From the NCBI RefSeq assembly GCF_034432235.1, contig NZ_DAOUCJ010000075.1:78787-142786 (forward strand): a DNA stretch of 64,000 nucleotides, given 5' to 3'. This document shows positions 8,300 through 17,073 of the stretch, one piece after another. Position 1 is the first letter of the stretch. Each line of letters opens with the position of its first letter. This DNA is from Thermoflexus sp. (GTDB taxonomy: Bacteria; Chloroflexota; Anaerolineae; Thermoflexales; Thermoflexaceae). The notes beneath the pieces are model-generated. The model was not told the origin of the DNA. It worked only from the letters and a program-made list of their open reading frames with translations, and searched no databases. The position numbers and the translations under genes are program-made.

Positions 8300-11200
8300 T
8301 CAGAGGTCGATGGCGGTGGTCACCGCCTCCGCCAGCGTGGGCCCTGCGCCGCCACGGGACATGGCCTCTATCCCACGCTTCTCGGCGTAATACCGGAACC
8401 CGGTCCCGGCCGGGATCAGACGACCGATGATCACGTTCTCCTTTAAACCGCGCAGCTCATCGATCTTGCCCTCCAGAGCCGTCCCGGCCAGCACCCGAAT
8501 GGTGTGCTGGAAGGAAGCAGCCGACAGGAACGAATCCGTCGCCAGGGCCGCTTTGGTGATGCCGAGCAGGACCTGCTGGGCGGTGGCCGGGCGCTTGCCC
8601 TCGGCAACCAGCCGGGCGTTGATGTCCTGGAGGATCAGACGATCCACCAGATCGCCGGGCAGGAAATCGGTGTCGCCCGGGTTGATGATCTGGACCTTGC
8701 TCAGCATCTTGCGGATGATGATCTCGAAGTGCTTGTCATTGATGTTCACGCCCTGAGAGCGATAAACCTTCTGGAGCTCGCTGAGCAGGTAGAGCTGCAC
8801 GGCCTCACGCCCCAGCAGCCGCAGGATCCGATGCGGGTTCTTGGGCCCCTCGGTCAGCGCGTCCCCGGCTTTCACCCGCTGCCCTTCCTCCACCAGCAAG
8901 CGGGCGGTGGCGGGCACCTCATATTCCCGCTCCTCCCGGAGCTCATAGACCACCTTCAGCGGCTCGCCCTTCTGGTAAACCACACGCCCGCTGTGCCTGG
9001 CGGTGATCTGCTGATCCCCCCGGCTGGCCAGCAGCTGGCCTTCGACGACCTCCTGGCCATCCTCCACCTTGATCGACCAGTTGCCGGGGATCTCATAGAG
9101 GTCTTCCTTCCGCTCGCTCTTCACGATGCGAATCCGCCGCCCTCCTTCTTCCGTGCGGTAGATGTGGACGATGCCATCGATGTCCGCCATCAGGCCCTCG
9201 CCCTTAGGATGCCGGCGAGCCTCGAAGAGCTCTTCCACCCGCGGCAGACCCTGGGTGATATCGGCCACGCCCGCCACGCCGCCCGTGTGGAAGGTCCGCA
9301 GGGTCAGCTGGGTCCCGGGCTCGCCGATGGACTGGGCGGCGATGATCCCTACGGCCGTGCCCACCTCCACCAGCCGGCCCGTCCCGAGATCGCGCCCATA
9401 GCAAAGGGCACAGACCCCGTAGCGCAGCTGACAGGTCATGGGCGAGCGGACATACACCTCCTGGACGCCCGCCTTCTCAATGCGCTCCGCCAGCCCTTCA
9501 TCCAGGAGCACGCCGGTATCGGCGATCAGCGCGCCGGTCCGGGGATCGAAAACCGGCGCGGCAAGGACGCGGCCGAAGATGCGCTCCCGCATGGTCTGGC
9601 CGCCGACATCGTCGGTGGCTCGGATCCAGATGCCAGAGCGAGTGCCGCAATCGTGGGCATTGATGATCACATCTTGAGCCACATCCACCAGGCGGCGGGT
9701 CAGGTAGCCGGCATCGGCGGTGCGCAAAGCCGTGTCGGCCAGGCCTTTCCGGGCGCCGTGCGTCGAGATGAAATATTCAATCGTGGTCAACCCCTCCCGG
9801 AAATTCGAACGAATCGGAAGCTCGATGATCCGGCCGGTGGGGTCGGCCATCAGGCCGCGCATCCCGGCCAGCTGCGCCACCGGCTGGAAGCCGCCCTTGG
9901 TGGCGCCCGAGAGGGCCATGATCGCCACGTTGTTATCCGGGCTCATCGTTTGCTTCACCGCCTCGGCGATCTCATTGGTCGCCCGCTGCCACAAGTCGAT
10001 CACCCGGTTATAGCGCTCCTCCTCCGTCAGCAGCCCCCGCCGATACTGGCGCTCCACCTCGGCCACCAGAGCCTCATAACGGGCCAGCACATCCCGCTTG
10101 GCCGGCGGGATGGGAAGGTCAGCCACAGCGATGGTCACGCCCGAGCGGGTGGCATACCGGAAGCCGATGTCCTTCAGCCGGTCCACCATCTCCACCGTGG
10201 CCTCCGGTCCCAGCCACTGGAAGCACTGGGCCACCAGATCTTTGAGCCGGCCCTTGTCCATCGTTTCATTCACAAAGCGCAACCCCTCAGGCAACACCAG
10301 ATTGAAGAGGGCTCGCCCGACCGTGGTCTCAATCAGGCGCCGGCGAGGCTTGCCATCCGGATACCGCTGGCCGTGTTCATCGTAGACCGTATCCGTGTAG
10401 ACCCGGATCGGGGTATGCAGCGAGATCTTGCCCAGATGATAGGCCAGCTCAACCTCTTCCAGGCTCATAAAGACTTTGTGGGTCTCCGTCTGGCCGTTCG
10501 GAGGGGTCATCGTCAGATAGTAGCAGCCCAACACCATATCCTTGGTGGGGCCGACCACCGGCTCACCGTTGGCCGGCAGCAGCAGGTTTTTGCTGGACAG
10601 CATCAGGTTCCGGGCCTCCCAGACGGCCATATCGGAAAGCGGGACGTGGACAGCCATCTGGTCCCCGTCGAAGTCGGCATTGAAGGCCGCACACACCAGC
10701 GGGTGGATCTGGATCGCCTTGCCCTCCACCAGCACCGGTTCGAACGCCTGGATCCCCAGGCGGTGGAGGGTGGGAGCCCGGTTGAGGAGCACCGGCCGTT
10801 CCTTGATCGCCTCCTCCAACACCTCCCAGACCTCCGGCCGCTGGCGCTCGATCAGCCGTCGGGCGCCCTTGATGTTGGCCGCATAGTTATACTGGATGAG
10901 CTTGGCGATCACGAACGGCTTGTAGAGCTCCAGAGCCATGGACTTGGGGAGACCGCACTGGTGGAGCTTCAGCTGCGGCCCCACCACGATCACCGAACGC
11001 CCGGAGTAATCCACCCGCTTGCCCAGCAGGTTCCGGCGGAAACGCCCCTTCTTCCCCCGCAGCATATCGCTGAGGGATTTCAGCTCGCGACGCCCGCGGC
11101 GGGACATCGCCTTGCCCCGCTGCGAGTTGTCAATGAGGGCATCCACCGCCTCCTGGAGCATACGCTTCTCATTGCGGATGATGACATCAGGGGCACCCAG

Positions 11201-12553
11201 CTCCAGCAGGCGCTTCAGACGGTTGTTCCGGTTGATCACCCGGCGGTAGAGGTCGTTCAGATCCGACGTGGCAAAGCGCCCGCCGTCCAGCTGAACCATG
11301 GGCCGCAAATCCGGCGGGAGGACCGGCAGGACCCTCAGGATCATCCACTCGGGACGGTTGCCGCTTCGCAGGAAGGCGCGGACAATCTGAAGGCGCTTGA
11401 TGGCCTTTTTGCGACGCTGCTTGGATTTGGCCTGCCGGATCTCCTGCCACAGCTCCTTGGCCATCTGCTCCAGATCCAGGCGCTGCAGGATCTCCAGGAA
11501 AGCCTCCGCCCCCATCTCCGCCTTGAAGACCTGGCCCCACTTGCTCTTCAACTCGCGGTACTTGTTCTCCCCCAAGAACTGGAGGGGGGCGAGGCTCACC
11601 AGCTCATCGCGCTCCGCTTGAACCCGCTGACGCAGGGCCTCCACCTCACGGGCGGCCTGATCCTTCAAAGCAGCGATCTTCTCCTCCGCGGCCTCCCGCA
11701 GGGCCTTCAGGGTTTCCTCCGTTTTCGCCAGAGCCCGGGAGCGCTCCGCCGCCTCCTTCTCCTTAATCCGGTTCAGCTGCTCCTCCAGGATCCGCTTCAG
11801 GACAGCCAGATGCTCCCGGGTCACCGTCTCCCCGGCGTCCGCAATCACCTCGCCGGTAGGCTCGAAGACAACAGGAGCGCGGATCGTCTTGCCCAGCCGT
11901 TCCTCCAGCCGGGCCTGAGTGCGCTGCGCTTCCCGCATGAGTGCTTCTACTTCGGCATCCCATTTCTCCTCAATGCGTGCTTCCCGATCCGCCAGCTTCT
12001 GCCGCTCCCGCTCCTCCAGCTTCTGAACCTTTGAGAGGAGCACCTCGATTTCTTTCTGGTATTTCGCTTCAATGGCGCGGCGTTCGCGTTCGAAGTCCTC
12101 CTCCAGGCGCTTCAGAGCCCGCTGCCGGGCCTCCTCGTCAACGAAGGTAATCACATACTGGGCGAAATAAAGAACCCGATCCAGGTTACGGCGGGAGATG
12201 TCAAGCAGCAACCCCAGGTAAGAGGGAACGCGACGGGTATACCAGATGTGGGCCACCGGGGCGGCCAGCGTAATATGCCCCATCCGCTCGCGGCGCACTG
12301 TCGCGCGGGTTACCTCCACGCCGCATTTCTCGCAGACAATGCCCTTATAACGGGGACCTTTATACTTGCCGCAGTAGCATTGATAATCCCGGGTGGGACC
12401 GAAGATCACCTCACAGAACAGACCATCCTTCTCCGGCCGCAACCGGCGATAGTTGATGGTCTCCGGCTTGGTCACCTCGCCGTAGGACCAGGAGAGGATT
12501 TGCTCTGGCGATGCCAGCGAGATCCGCAGGGCGCGAAATTCCTTAGCCTCCAC
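8300..12553 (-). CDS. rpoC: DNA-directed RNA polymerase subunit beta-prime
   Basis: The catalytic NADFDGDQM loop lies near residue 625, and the N-terminal zinc ribbon (CYCGKYKG, then VCEKCGVEV) and the second zinc site ([17 protein letters not shown]) are intact. Between the zinc ribbon and the clamp, roughly residues 115-330, lies a long charged coiled coil broken by a small beta unit ([18 protein letters not shown]) that resembles the later [19 protein letters not shown] unit; the N-terminal insert of Thermus beta-prime is comparable. I chose GTG 12553 because GAGGAGG sits 5 bases before it; the frame also opens at TTG 12574, making 1,424 residues. rpoB is not beside it: upstream are a promoter, a 400-base leader, then genes on the other strand. 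Confidence 0.97.
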   Translation of the reverse strand: MEAKEFRALRISLASPEQILSWSYGEVTKPETINYRRLRPEKDGLFCEVIFGPTRDYQCYCGKYKGPRYKGIVCEKCGVEVTRATVRRERMGHITLAAPVAHIWYTRRVPSYLGLLLDISRRNLDRVLYFAQYVITFVDEEARQRALKRLEEDFERERRAIEAKYQKEIEVLLSKVQKLEERERQKLADREARIEEKWDAEVEALMREAQRTQARLEERLGKTIRAPVVFEPTGEVIADAGETVTREHLAVLKRILEEQLNRIKEKEAAERSRALAKTEETLKALREAAEEKIAALKDQAAREVEALRQRVQAERDELVSLAPLQFLGENKYRELKSKWGQVFKAEMGAEAFLEILQRLDLEQMAKELWQEIRQAKSKQRRKKAIKRLQIVRAFLRSGNRPEWMILRVLPVLPPDLRPMVQLDGGRFATSDLNDLYRRVINRNNRLKRLLELGAPDVIIRNEKRMLQEAVDALIDNSQRGKAMSRRGRRELKSLSDMLRGKKGRFRRNLLGKRVDYSGRSVIVVGPQLKLHQCGLPKSMALELYKPFVIAKLIQYNYAANIKGARRLIERQRPEVWEVLEEAIKERPVLLNRAPTLHRLGIQAFEPVLVEGKAIQIHPLVCAAFNADFDGDQMAVHVPLSDMAVWEARNLMLSSKNLLLPANGEPVVGPTKDMVLGCYYLTMTPPNGQTETHKVFMSLEEVELAYHLGKISLHTPIRVYTDTVYDEHGQRYPDGKPRRRLIETTVGRALFNLVLPEGLRFVNETMDKGRLKDLVAQCFQWLGPEATVEMVDRLKDIGFRYATRSGVTIAVADLPIPPAKRDVLARYEALVAEVERQYRRGLLTEEERYNRVIDLWQRATNEIAEAVKQTMSPDNNVAIMALSGATKGGFQPVAQLAGMRGLMADPTGRIIELPIRSNFREGLTTIEYFISTHGARKGLADTALRTADAGYLTRRLVDVAQDVIINAHDCGTRSGIWIRATDDVGGQTMRERIFGRVLAAPVFDPRTGALIADTGVLLDEGLAERIEKAGVQEVYVRSPMTCQLRYGVCALCYGRDLGTGRLVEVGTAVGIIAAQSIGEPGTQLTLRTFHTGGVAGVADITQGLPRVEELFEARRHPKGEGLMADIDGIVHIYRTEEGGRRIRIVKSERKEDLYEIPGNWSIKVEDGQEVVEGQLLASRGDQQITARHSGRVVYQKGEPLKVVYELREEREYEVPATARLLVEEGQRVKAGDALTEGPKNPHRILRLLGREAVQLYLLSELQKVYRSQGVNINDKHFEIIIRKMLSKVQIINPGDTDFLPGDLVDRLILQDINARLVAEGKRPATAQQVLLGITKAALATDSFLSAASFQHTIRVLAGTALEGKIDELRGLKENVIIGRLIPAGTGFRYYAEKRGIEAMSRGGAGPTLAEAVTTAIDL

Positions 12554-12870
12554 AGGTGCCTCCTCTGAGGACAAGTCGCATCCCTATTTCAGCTTCAACA
12601 GCGAATTCAGGGGTGGAGCGGCCAGGCTACCCATTCCTCCATCTTGATCTCCTGTCCAGAAGACCGCAGGAAGACGATCAAAAGCCATGACCGTCGGCCA
12701 AATGCAGGCAAAATCTTCCCACCTCTCGATGACCATGAAAACCGAGCGGGATTGGAATGGGGATCATGCGTCCAGATCACACCATGATTTCCATACAATG
12801 GGAAGATGGGATTCTCCGCCCTGGCTGGATCAAAAAGAGGCGATCCTCGATAGCTCTTCCTTATAAAAGA

Positions 12871-12915
12871 CAACAAAAGATCCCCCCCTGACGCTTCCAA
12901 GCCAGGGATTGGATC
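12871..12915 (-). promoter_or_regulatory. Candidate attenuator hairpin in the rpoC leader
   Basis: On the minus strand, GATCC-AAT-CCCTG pairs with CAGGG-GG-GGATC around a 12-base loop, followed directly by TTTTGTTG and more U-rich sequence. It lies 45-90 bases after the predicted start of the rpoC transcript and over 300 bases before the rpoC start codon. It could end a short RNA or attenuate rpoC transcription. The rest of 12575-12870 shows no convincing gene. Confidence 0.5.
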
Positions 12916-12966
12916 CTCTCCAACAGGGTTCGCACAGGAACTGGGTCTTCATGAGGGCTGTTTCTC

Positions 12967-12995
12967 ACTATAGCGGGAAGGGGGGGTTTTGTCAA
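12967..12995 (-). promoter_or_regulatory. Sigma-70-type promoter for rpoC
   Basis: On the minus strand TTGACA (12995-12990), a 17-base spacer and TATAGT (12972-12967) form an almost ideal housekeeping promoter. It is the only clear one upstream of rpoC and implies a leader near 400 bases. Confidence 0.85.
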
Positions 12996-13149
12996 ATTTA
13001 CGCCCCTTCCCGCCCGGCGGGTATGGAGGGATCCGAATCGCCCACCGGTGTAGCGGAAGGCTGGTGCGGAAGCACCGCCTGCCCGAGGAGGTGTCCCTCG
13101 TGACCAGCGGGGGCCGCTTCAGCGGCAATGTGAGGAAATATCTTTTAGG

Positions 13150-13178
13150 GTCCAGCCGGGCGCGACTTCCGTTATAAT
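13150..13178 (+). promoter_or_regulatory. Probable promoter for the 13228 membrane-protein gene
   Basis: A perfect TATAAT at 13173-13178 lies 50 bases before ATG 13228. The -35 region 17 bases upstream (13150-13155, GTCCAG) is poor, so activity may depend on other contacts. The ATG inside this box is therefore unlikely to be the start of the gene. Confidence 0.5.
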
Positions 13179-13227
13179 GGGAGGGGAGCGGCTTTGGCAT
13201 CCGCAAATCGGAGAACCGAGGCTTCCG

Positions 13228-13617
13228 ATGCGTCGCTGGCCTCCCATCGGCTGGATCCTGCTGGGTCTGGTGGCCATAGCCCTGTTTGTGGCCTTCCTAG
13301 TCTTTCTTTACATGCACCCGGCCATCGCCGCGGTCCTGCGGGATATTTTGATCATCGCCCTCACCTTCCAGTTGATTCTGCTTGGCGCTGTGACAATCGT
13401 TCTGATTTACCGTCTCATCCGCCTCGTCGATTGGTTGGAGCAGGAGGTCCAGCCAATCCTCCAGCGCGCCCGGGAGACGGTCGATACCGTATATGGGACC
13501 AGCGCCTTCCTGGGCCGGCGTCTGGCCCGTCCGACCATTGAAGCGGCCAGTGTGGCGGCTGGCGTCGCTCATGCGCTGCGAACGCTGATCCGCCTGCTGC
13601 GCGGCCGATCGAATTGA
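13228..13617 (+). CDS. Small membrane protein, YtxG/DUF948-like
   Basis: A 129-residue protein with two membrane helices (about residues 6-30 and 38-60) followed by an amphipathic stretch with DWLEQEVQPILQRARETVDTV and a second helical segment. This pattern resembles DUF948-type proteins, which in Firmicutes sit beside YtxH proteins; here a YtxH gene follows 62 bases later, supporting the idea. Function unknown; likely envelope or stress related. I start at ATG 13228, since the upstream in-frame ATG 13177 overlaps the -10 box. Confidence 0.65.
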   Translation: MRRWPPIGWILLGLVAIALFVAFLVFLYMHPAIAAVLRDILIIALTFQLILLGAVTIVLIYRLIRLVDWLEQEVQPILQRARETVDTVYGTSAFLGRRLARPTIEAASVAAGVAHALRTLIRLLRGRSN

Positions 13618-13679
13618 TGGGATGGCAAGGATGAGGTTAACGATCAAGCCCCCAATCTTTATGATGATGGAGGTGACTT

Positions 13680-14006
13680 ATGGCGGAGCGGGAGCAGGGT
13701 GGAGCGTTCGGGGCTTTTCTGGCCGGGTTCCTGACCGGGGCCCTGGTGGGCGCCGTGGCGGCCTTGCTGTTTGCGCCCCGCTCAGGCGAGGAGACCCGAC
13801 GGCTGCTGCAAGAACGGGGGATTGAACTGAAAACGCACGCAGAGGAACTGACGACGCAGGCCCGTTCCCAGGCGGAGGCTGCACTGATGGAGGCCCGCCG
13901 ACGGGCGGAGGAGGCCGCGGCGGAAGCGCGCCGCCGCGCGGAGGAGCTTCGCAAATGGCTGGAGGAAAGCCGGGCCCGATTTGAGCAAATGATGGCCCAG
14001 CGTTAA
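13680..14006 (+). CDS. YtxH-domain protein
   Basis: 108 residues. The N-terminal glycine-rich membrane helix GAFGAFLAGFLTGALVGAVA and the LLFAPRSGEETRRLL segment right after it are the hallmark of the YtxH family. The remainder is a continuous Ala/Arg/Glu-rich coiled coil. ATG 13680 follows GGAGGTGA. The role of the family is poorly known; Bacillus YtxH is a general stress protein. A second YtxH gene occurs at 56016. Confidence 0.85.
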   Translation: MAEREQGGAFGAFLAGFLTGALVGAVAALLFAPRSGEETRRLLQERGIELKTHAEELTTQARSQAEAALMEARRRAEEAAAEARRRAEELRKWLEESRARFEQMMAQR

Positions 14007-14072
14007 GGCGCCACGCCTCCAGCCACCGGCGAATCGTCCACAGAGGGAACCGCATCCTGAAGGAGCGCGCGA

Positions 14073-14315
14073 TTGGGCTCAACGGAGGATTGGGTGCTGG
14101 TCTATGAGGCGGGGAACCTGATCGAGGGCCAGATGGTGCAGGCCCGACTGGAGCAGGAAGGAATCCCCGCCCGGCTTCGCTACGAAGCTATTCATACGCT
14201 GATCGCGTCCACCTTCCATCGGGTCGAGGTCCTGGTCCCGACCGAGTGGGCGGAGCAGGCCCGAGAGCTGCTGTCGCCAGGATCTCTCCCTCCCCTCTCC
14301 GATCGACCCGATTAG
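14073..14315 (+). CDS. DUF2007-domain small protein
   Basis: An 80-residue protein with the DUF2007 pattern: VLVYEAGNLIEGQMVQARLE, then GIPARLRYE, then a VEVLVPTEWAEQARELL end. The fold is a small alpha/beta ferredoxin-like unit, sometimes called putative signal-transducing; no reaction is known. The start is TTG 14073, with AAGGAG seven bases upstream; no ATG or GTG fits. It follows the YtxH gene by 66 bases and may be co-transcribed. Confidence 0.75.
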   Translation: MGSTEDWVLVYEAGNLIEGQMVQARLEQEGIPARLRYEAIHTLIASTFHRVEVLVPTEWAEQARELLSPGSLPPLSDRPD

Positions 14316-14536
14316 CCAAGAGCCTGGGAGCCCGACGGAGCTGCGAAAGAGCGAATCCCCTTCTCCCTGGGGGTCAAGGGGAGCGCCCCTGTGTGCTTCC
14401 TTTGGCCCCCCGAAGCCTTGCGTCAAATCCTCCATGGGCAACTCCAAATCTCCATGACCTCAAAGTCCCTATCCAAGCCGAACCGCGAACGTGCAAGCCC
14501 TGAACCCTATGGAAAAGCCTCGCTGGGATTTCCGGG

Positions 14537-14565
14537 TTGACGTTCAGGCGGCCCCATGTTATGAT
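14537..14565 (+). promoter_or_regulatory. Promoter of the infC-rpmI-rplT operon
   Basis: TTGACG (14537-14542), a 17-base spacer and TATGAT (14560-14565) match the housekeeping consensus well. The start would fall near 14572, giving a leader of about 30 bases before infC. The rest of 14316-14536 shows no gene. Confidence 0.85.
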
Positions 14566-14600
14566 CTTCTCCGACATCCTCTCCCAGGAAGGAGGAGCAT

Positions 14601-15203
14601 ATTTCCGCGCGGAAATATCGTGTCAATGAGGCAATCCGGGCGCGCCAGGTCCGGTTGATCGGCCCGGATGGAAAGCAGATCGGTGTGGTTTCCTTGATGG
14701 AGGCGCTCGCTGCGGCGCGCCAGTATGGCCTGGATCTGGTGGAGGTCGCCCCCCAGGCCGACCCGCCGGTCTGCCGCATCATGGATTACGGCAAGTTCCT
14801 CTACGAGCAGGCGAAGAAAGAACGGGAGGCCCGTAAGGCGCTGAAACAGATTGTCGTGAAAGAGATCCGCCTGCGGCCCACCACGGATCCCCACCATGTT
14901 GGATTCAAGGTGCGGGATGCCCGGCGTTTTCTCAACGATGGCAACAAGGTCAAGGTCCAGGTTCGGATGCGGGGGCGCGAGATGATGCACCTGCAGCTGG
15001 CCACGGAGATGCTCCAGCGTTTCGCGGAGCAGGTGGCCGATGTGGGAATGGTGGAGACCCCACCCAGTATGGAGGGCCAGAGCATGGTGATGGTGCTGGC
15101 CCCCCTGCGTCGGAAGGGAGGGCAGCCGGCGGAACGGAAAGCGGAATCCAGCCCGGAGGTGATCGAAGGTGCCCAAGATTCGGACCCACAAGGCGACCGC
15201 TAA
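14601..15203 (+). CDS. infC: Translation initiation factor IF-3 with an ATT start codon
   Basis: IF3 binds the 30S subunit, blocks 50S joining and checks start-codon pairing. The reading frame has no ATG, GTG or TTG between the stop at 14562 and a TTG at 14655, which lies inside the N-domain. ATT 14601 is preceded by AAGGAGG with 5 bases spacing and gives ISARKYRVNEAIRARQVRLI, the normal IF3 N-terminus. An AUU start is the known device by which IF3 represses its own translation in Enterobacteria. Both IF3 domains are present (residues 1-85 with YGLDLVEV and VCRIMDYGKF; 90-175 with KEIRLRP and MRGREMMH). rpmI overlaps the 3' end by 35 bases. Confidence 0.95.
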   Translation: MSARKYRVNEAIRARQVRLIGPDGKQIGVVSLMEALAAARQYGLDLVEVAPQADPPVCRIMDYGKFLYEQAKKEREARKALKQIVVKEIRLRPTTDPHHVGFKVRDARRFLNDGNKVKVQVRMRGREMMHLQLATEMLQRFAEQVADVGMVETPPSMEGQSMVMVLAPLRRKGGQPAERKAESSPEVIEGAQDSDPQGDR

Positions 15204-15381
15204 GCGGCTTCGCTATACCGGGAGCGGGAAGCTGGTGCGCGCGAAGATCGGCCGCAGCCACCTGCGGCGCAAGCGCGCCAAACGCACCAAGCGGCTCTAC
15301 GATGAGATGCTCACCGTGACCGAGCCCTTCGTTTATAAGCAGGTGAAGCGGCTGGCCCCCTATCTGGACAAGAAAGATTAA
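15169..15381 (+). CDS. rpmI: 50S ribosomal protein L35
   Basis: 70 residues, MPKIRTHKATAKRLRYTGSG and the basic KLVRAKIGRSHLRRKR core, typical of bL35. The start is GTG 15169 inside the end of infC, preceded by GGAGGTGATC, close to a perfect anti-SD complement, so translation is likely coupled to infC. L35 binds 23S rRNA in the large subunit. Confidence 0.96.
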   Translation: MPKIRTHKATAKRLRYTGSGKLVRAKIGRSHLRRKRAKRTKRLYDEMLTVTEPFVYKQVKRLAPYLDKKD

Positions 15382-15421
15382 TGGGGCCAGTTGTTCCATC
15401 CTTCAGCGAAGAGATTTACGG

Positions 15422-15452
15422 GCTGGGGCGCTGCTGAACGGGGCGCCCCAGC
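15422..15452 (+). promoter_or_regulatory. Strong hairpin between rpmI and rplT
   Basis: GCTGGGGCGC (15422-15431) pairs perfectly with GCGCCCCAGC (15443-15452) around an 11-base loop; only a short TTT follows. It lies in an unusually long 247-base gap between rpmI and rplT. It may be a weak terminator or part of an L20-responsive leader; L20 autoregulation of this operon is established in E. coli and B. subtilis. Confidence 0.6.
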
Positions 15453-15628
15453 TTTCCCGATGAAGTGGAAGTCGCGTCACTAGTCTATTGGTGAGGTCTT
15501 TTGGGGAGAGAGTGCCTCATCTCCCAAATATGGGAGCACAGCCGCGCCAGTCCTGAATTCCGGTGGGGGTGTCTCCGGCACCCTACGCTCAGCCGGATAT
15601 CTTTTCGCGCATATAGGGGGAAGTTGCG

Positions 15629-15991
15629 ATGACTCGTGTGAAAAGCAGCGTCACGAATCGCCGTCGACACAAGAAGGTTCTGAAGATGGTGGAAGGCCAG
15701 CGGGGATCCCGCAGCCGGCATTACCGGCGAGCTCACGAGGCGATGATTAAATCCCTCGCTTACGCCTATCGCCATCGGCGGGAGCGCAAACGGGATTTCC
15801 GCCGCCTCTGGATTATGCGGATCAATGCCGCAGCCCGTCAGAACGGCCTCTCCTACAGCCGGTTGATGGCTGGGCTGCGGGCCGCCGGGATCGCCATCAA
15901 TCGCAAGATCCTGGCGGATCTGGCCGTCCGGGATGCGGCCGCCTTCGCCCGGCTGGTCGAAACCGCTCGTCAGGCGCTGGGCCTTGCCTGA
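15629..15991 (+). CDS. rplT: 50S ribosomal protein L20
   Basis: 120 residues: the N-terminal basic extension [20 protein letters not shown] and the globular domain with [20 protein letters not shown] match bL20. L20 is an early assembly protein of the 50S subunit and in several bacteria represses its own operon by binding the leader. The gene follows rpmI after 247 bases that contain a strong hairpin. Confidence 0.96.
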   Translation: MTRVKSSVTNRRRHKKVLKMVEGQRGSRSRHYRRAHEAMIKSLAYAYRHRRERKRDFRRLWIMRINAAARQNGLSYSRLMAGLRAAGIAINRKILADLAVRDAAAFARLVETARQALGLA

Positions 15992-16147
15992 GGGTTCGGA
16001 TTCCCCTGCCGAAAGCTTCGGGGGGAGGATGGAGCAACCCCGGCGCTCTGCCATGCCTTCCAGGGTGTTCCTTTCGTCTCATCATCGCCTTCTCACCAGC
16101 GGAGGAGGGCCGGAAAGCCCGGCGGAGGAGTCTTATCCAATTTCCAT

Positions 16148-16942
16148 ATGCTCCGGATCACCAGTCCCTCCAATGAGAAGGTCAAGCGGGTGCGGGCGCT
16201 CCTGGAACAGCGGAAAGCTCGTCGCGTCTACCGGCAGATGGTTCTGGAAAGCCCGCGCCTGATCGACGAGGCCCTGCATTTCAACGCCCATCATCCGGAA
16301 TACCGCCTCCTTTTCGCGTTCTATGCGGATCCCACCCCCCGCGCTCAGGAGACCCTGGCCCGCCTTCAGGCAGCCGGGGTACCCTGTTATGAGGTCACCC
16401 CCGCGATCCTTCGGATGTGCACGGAGGCGGAGACCCCCCAGGGGGTGATCGCCGTAGCGCCGATCCCGGAACTTCCCTGGCCCGCCTCGCCGACCTTCCT
16501 GGTCCTCCTCGATCGGGTTCAGGAGCCCGGGAATGTGGGCGCTGTGTTGCGCAGCGCGGCGGCGGCGGGAGCGGAAGGGATGATCATCCCGCCGGGAACC
16601 GCCGATCCGTGGCATCCGAAGGCGGTGCGGGCGGCCGCGGGCGCCCATTTCGTTCTGCCCGTGCGCCCGGCCTCCTGGACGGAAATCCCTTCTCTCGTGA
16701 AGGGCACCACCATCTGGCTCGCGACACCCGGAGGCACGCACACCTACCTGGAGGTCGACTGGCGGGAGCCCGTGACGCTGATCCTGGGGGGTGAAGCGGC
16801 AGGCCCCGGGCCGGAGGCGCAACATCTGTCCCATCGCACCGTGCGGATCCCGATGGCGCGGGGGATGGAGTCCCTCAACGTCGCCGTCGCCGCGGCCCTT
16901 CTCCTCTATGAGGTTGCCCGCCAGCGGGGATGGATCCCATGA
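16148..16942 (+). CDS. TrmH/SpoU-family rRNA 2'-O-methyltransferase
   Basis: 264 residues with an N-terminal substrate-binding unit (ITSPSNEKVKRVRALLEQR and an L30e-like domain) and a C-terminal SPOUT knot: FLVLLDRVQEPGNVGAVLRS (motif 1), TLILGGEAAGPGPEA (motif 2) and VRIPMARGMESLNVAVAAAL (motif 3). This family uses SAM to methylate ribose 2'-OH in 23S rRNA or tRNA. Its place after infC-rpmI-rplT is common in bacteria. The closest functional model is RlmB or the YsgA type; which nucleotide is modified cannot be told. Confidence 0.9.
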   Translation: MLRITSPSNEKVKRVRALLEQRKARRVYRQMVLESPRLIDEALHFNAHHPEYRLLFAFYADPTPRAQETLARLQAAGVPCYEVTPAILRMCTEAETPQGVIAVAPIPELPWPASPTFLVLLDRVQEPGNVGAVLRSAAAAGAEGMIIPPGTADPWHPKAVRAAAGAHFVLPVRPASWTEIPSLVKGTTIWLATPGGTHTYLEVDWREPVTLILGGEAAGPGPEAQHLSHRTVRIPMARGMESLNVAVAAALLLYEVARQRGWIP

Positions 16943-17073
16943 CCCGCCGGCCCTGCACCGTGGAAGGCGGAATCTCCTTTTCTCCCAGGTCCTATCCGGA
17001 GGCGTGAAGGGCCAGGCGGGCCGCCTGCAAGGGCCCGCTTGACCGTCCGGGGAAAATCCAGCTGAGAAGAGAA

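Noticed and set aside
8504..12034. A 1,176-residue open frame on the plus strand across rpoC
   Set aside because: It is antisense to rpoC, whose motifs are intact; the long opening follows from high GC and codon bias, and the translation is a low-complexity His/Gln/Leu mix.
12607..12900. A 97-residue minus-strand open frame in the rpoC leader
   Set aside because: No ribosome site and no family pattern; a leader or attenuator explains the region better.
14655..15203. infC starting at TTG 14655
   Set aside because: It would drop the conserved N-terminal residues of IF3, which are encoded in frame after an ATT with an ideal ribosome site.
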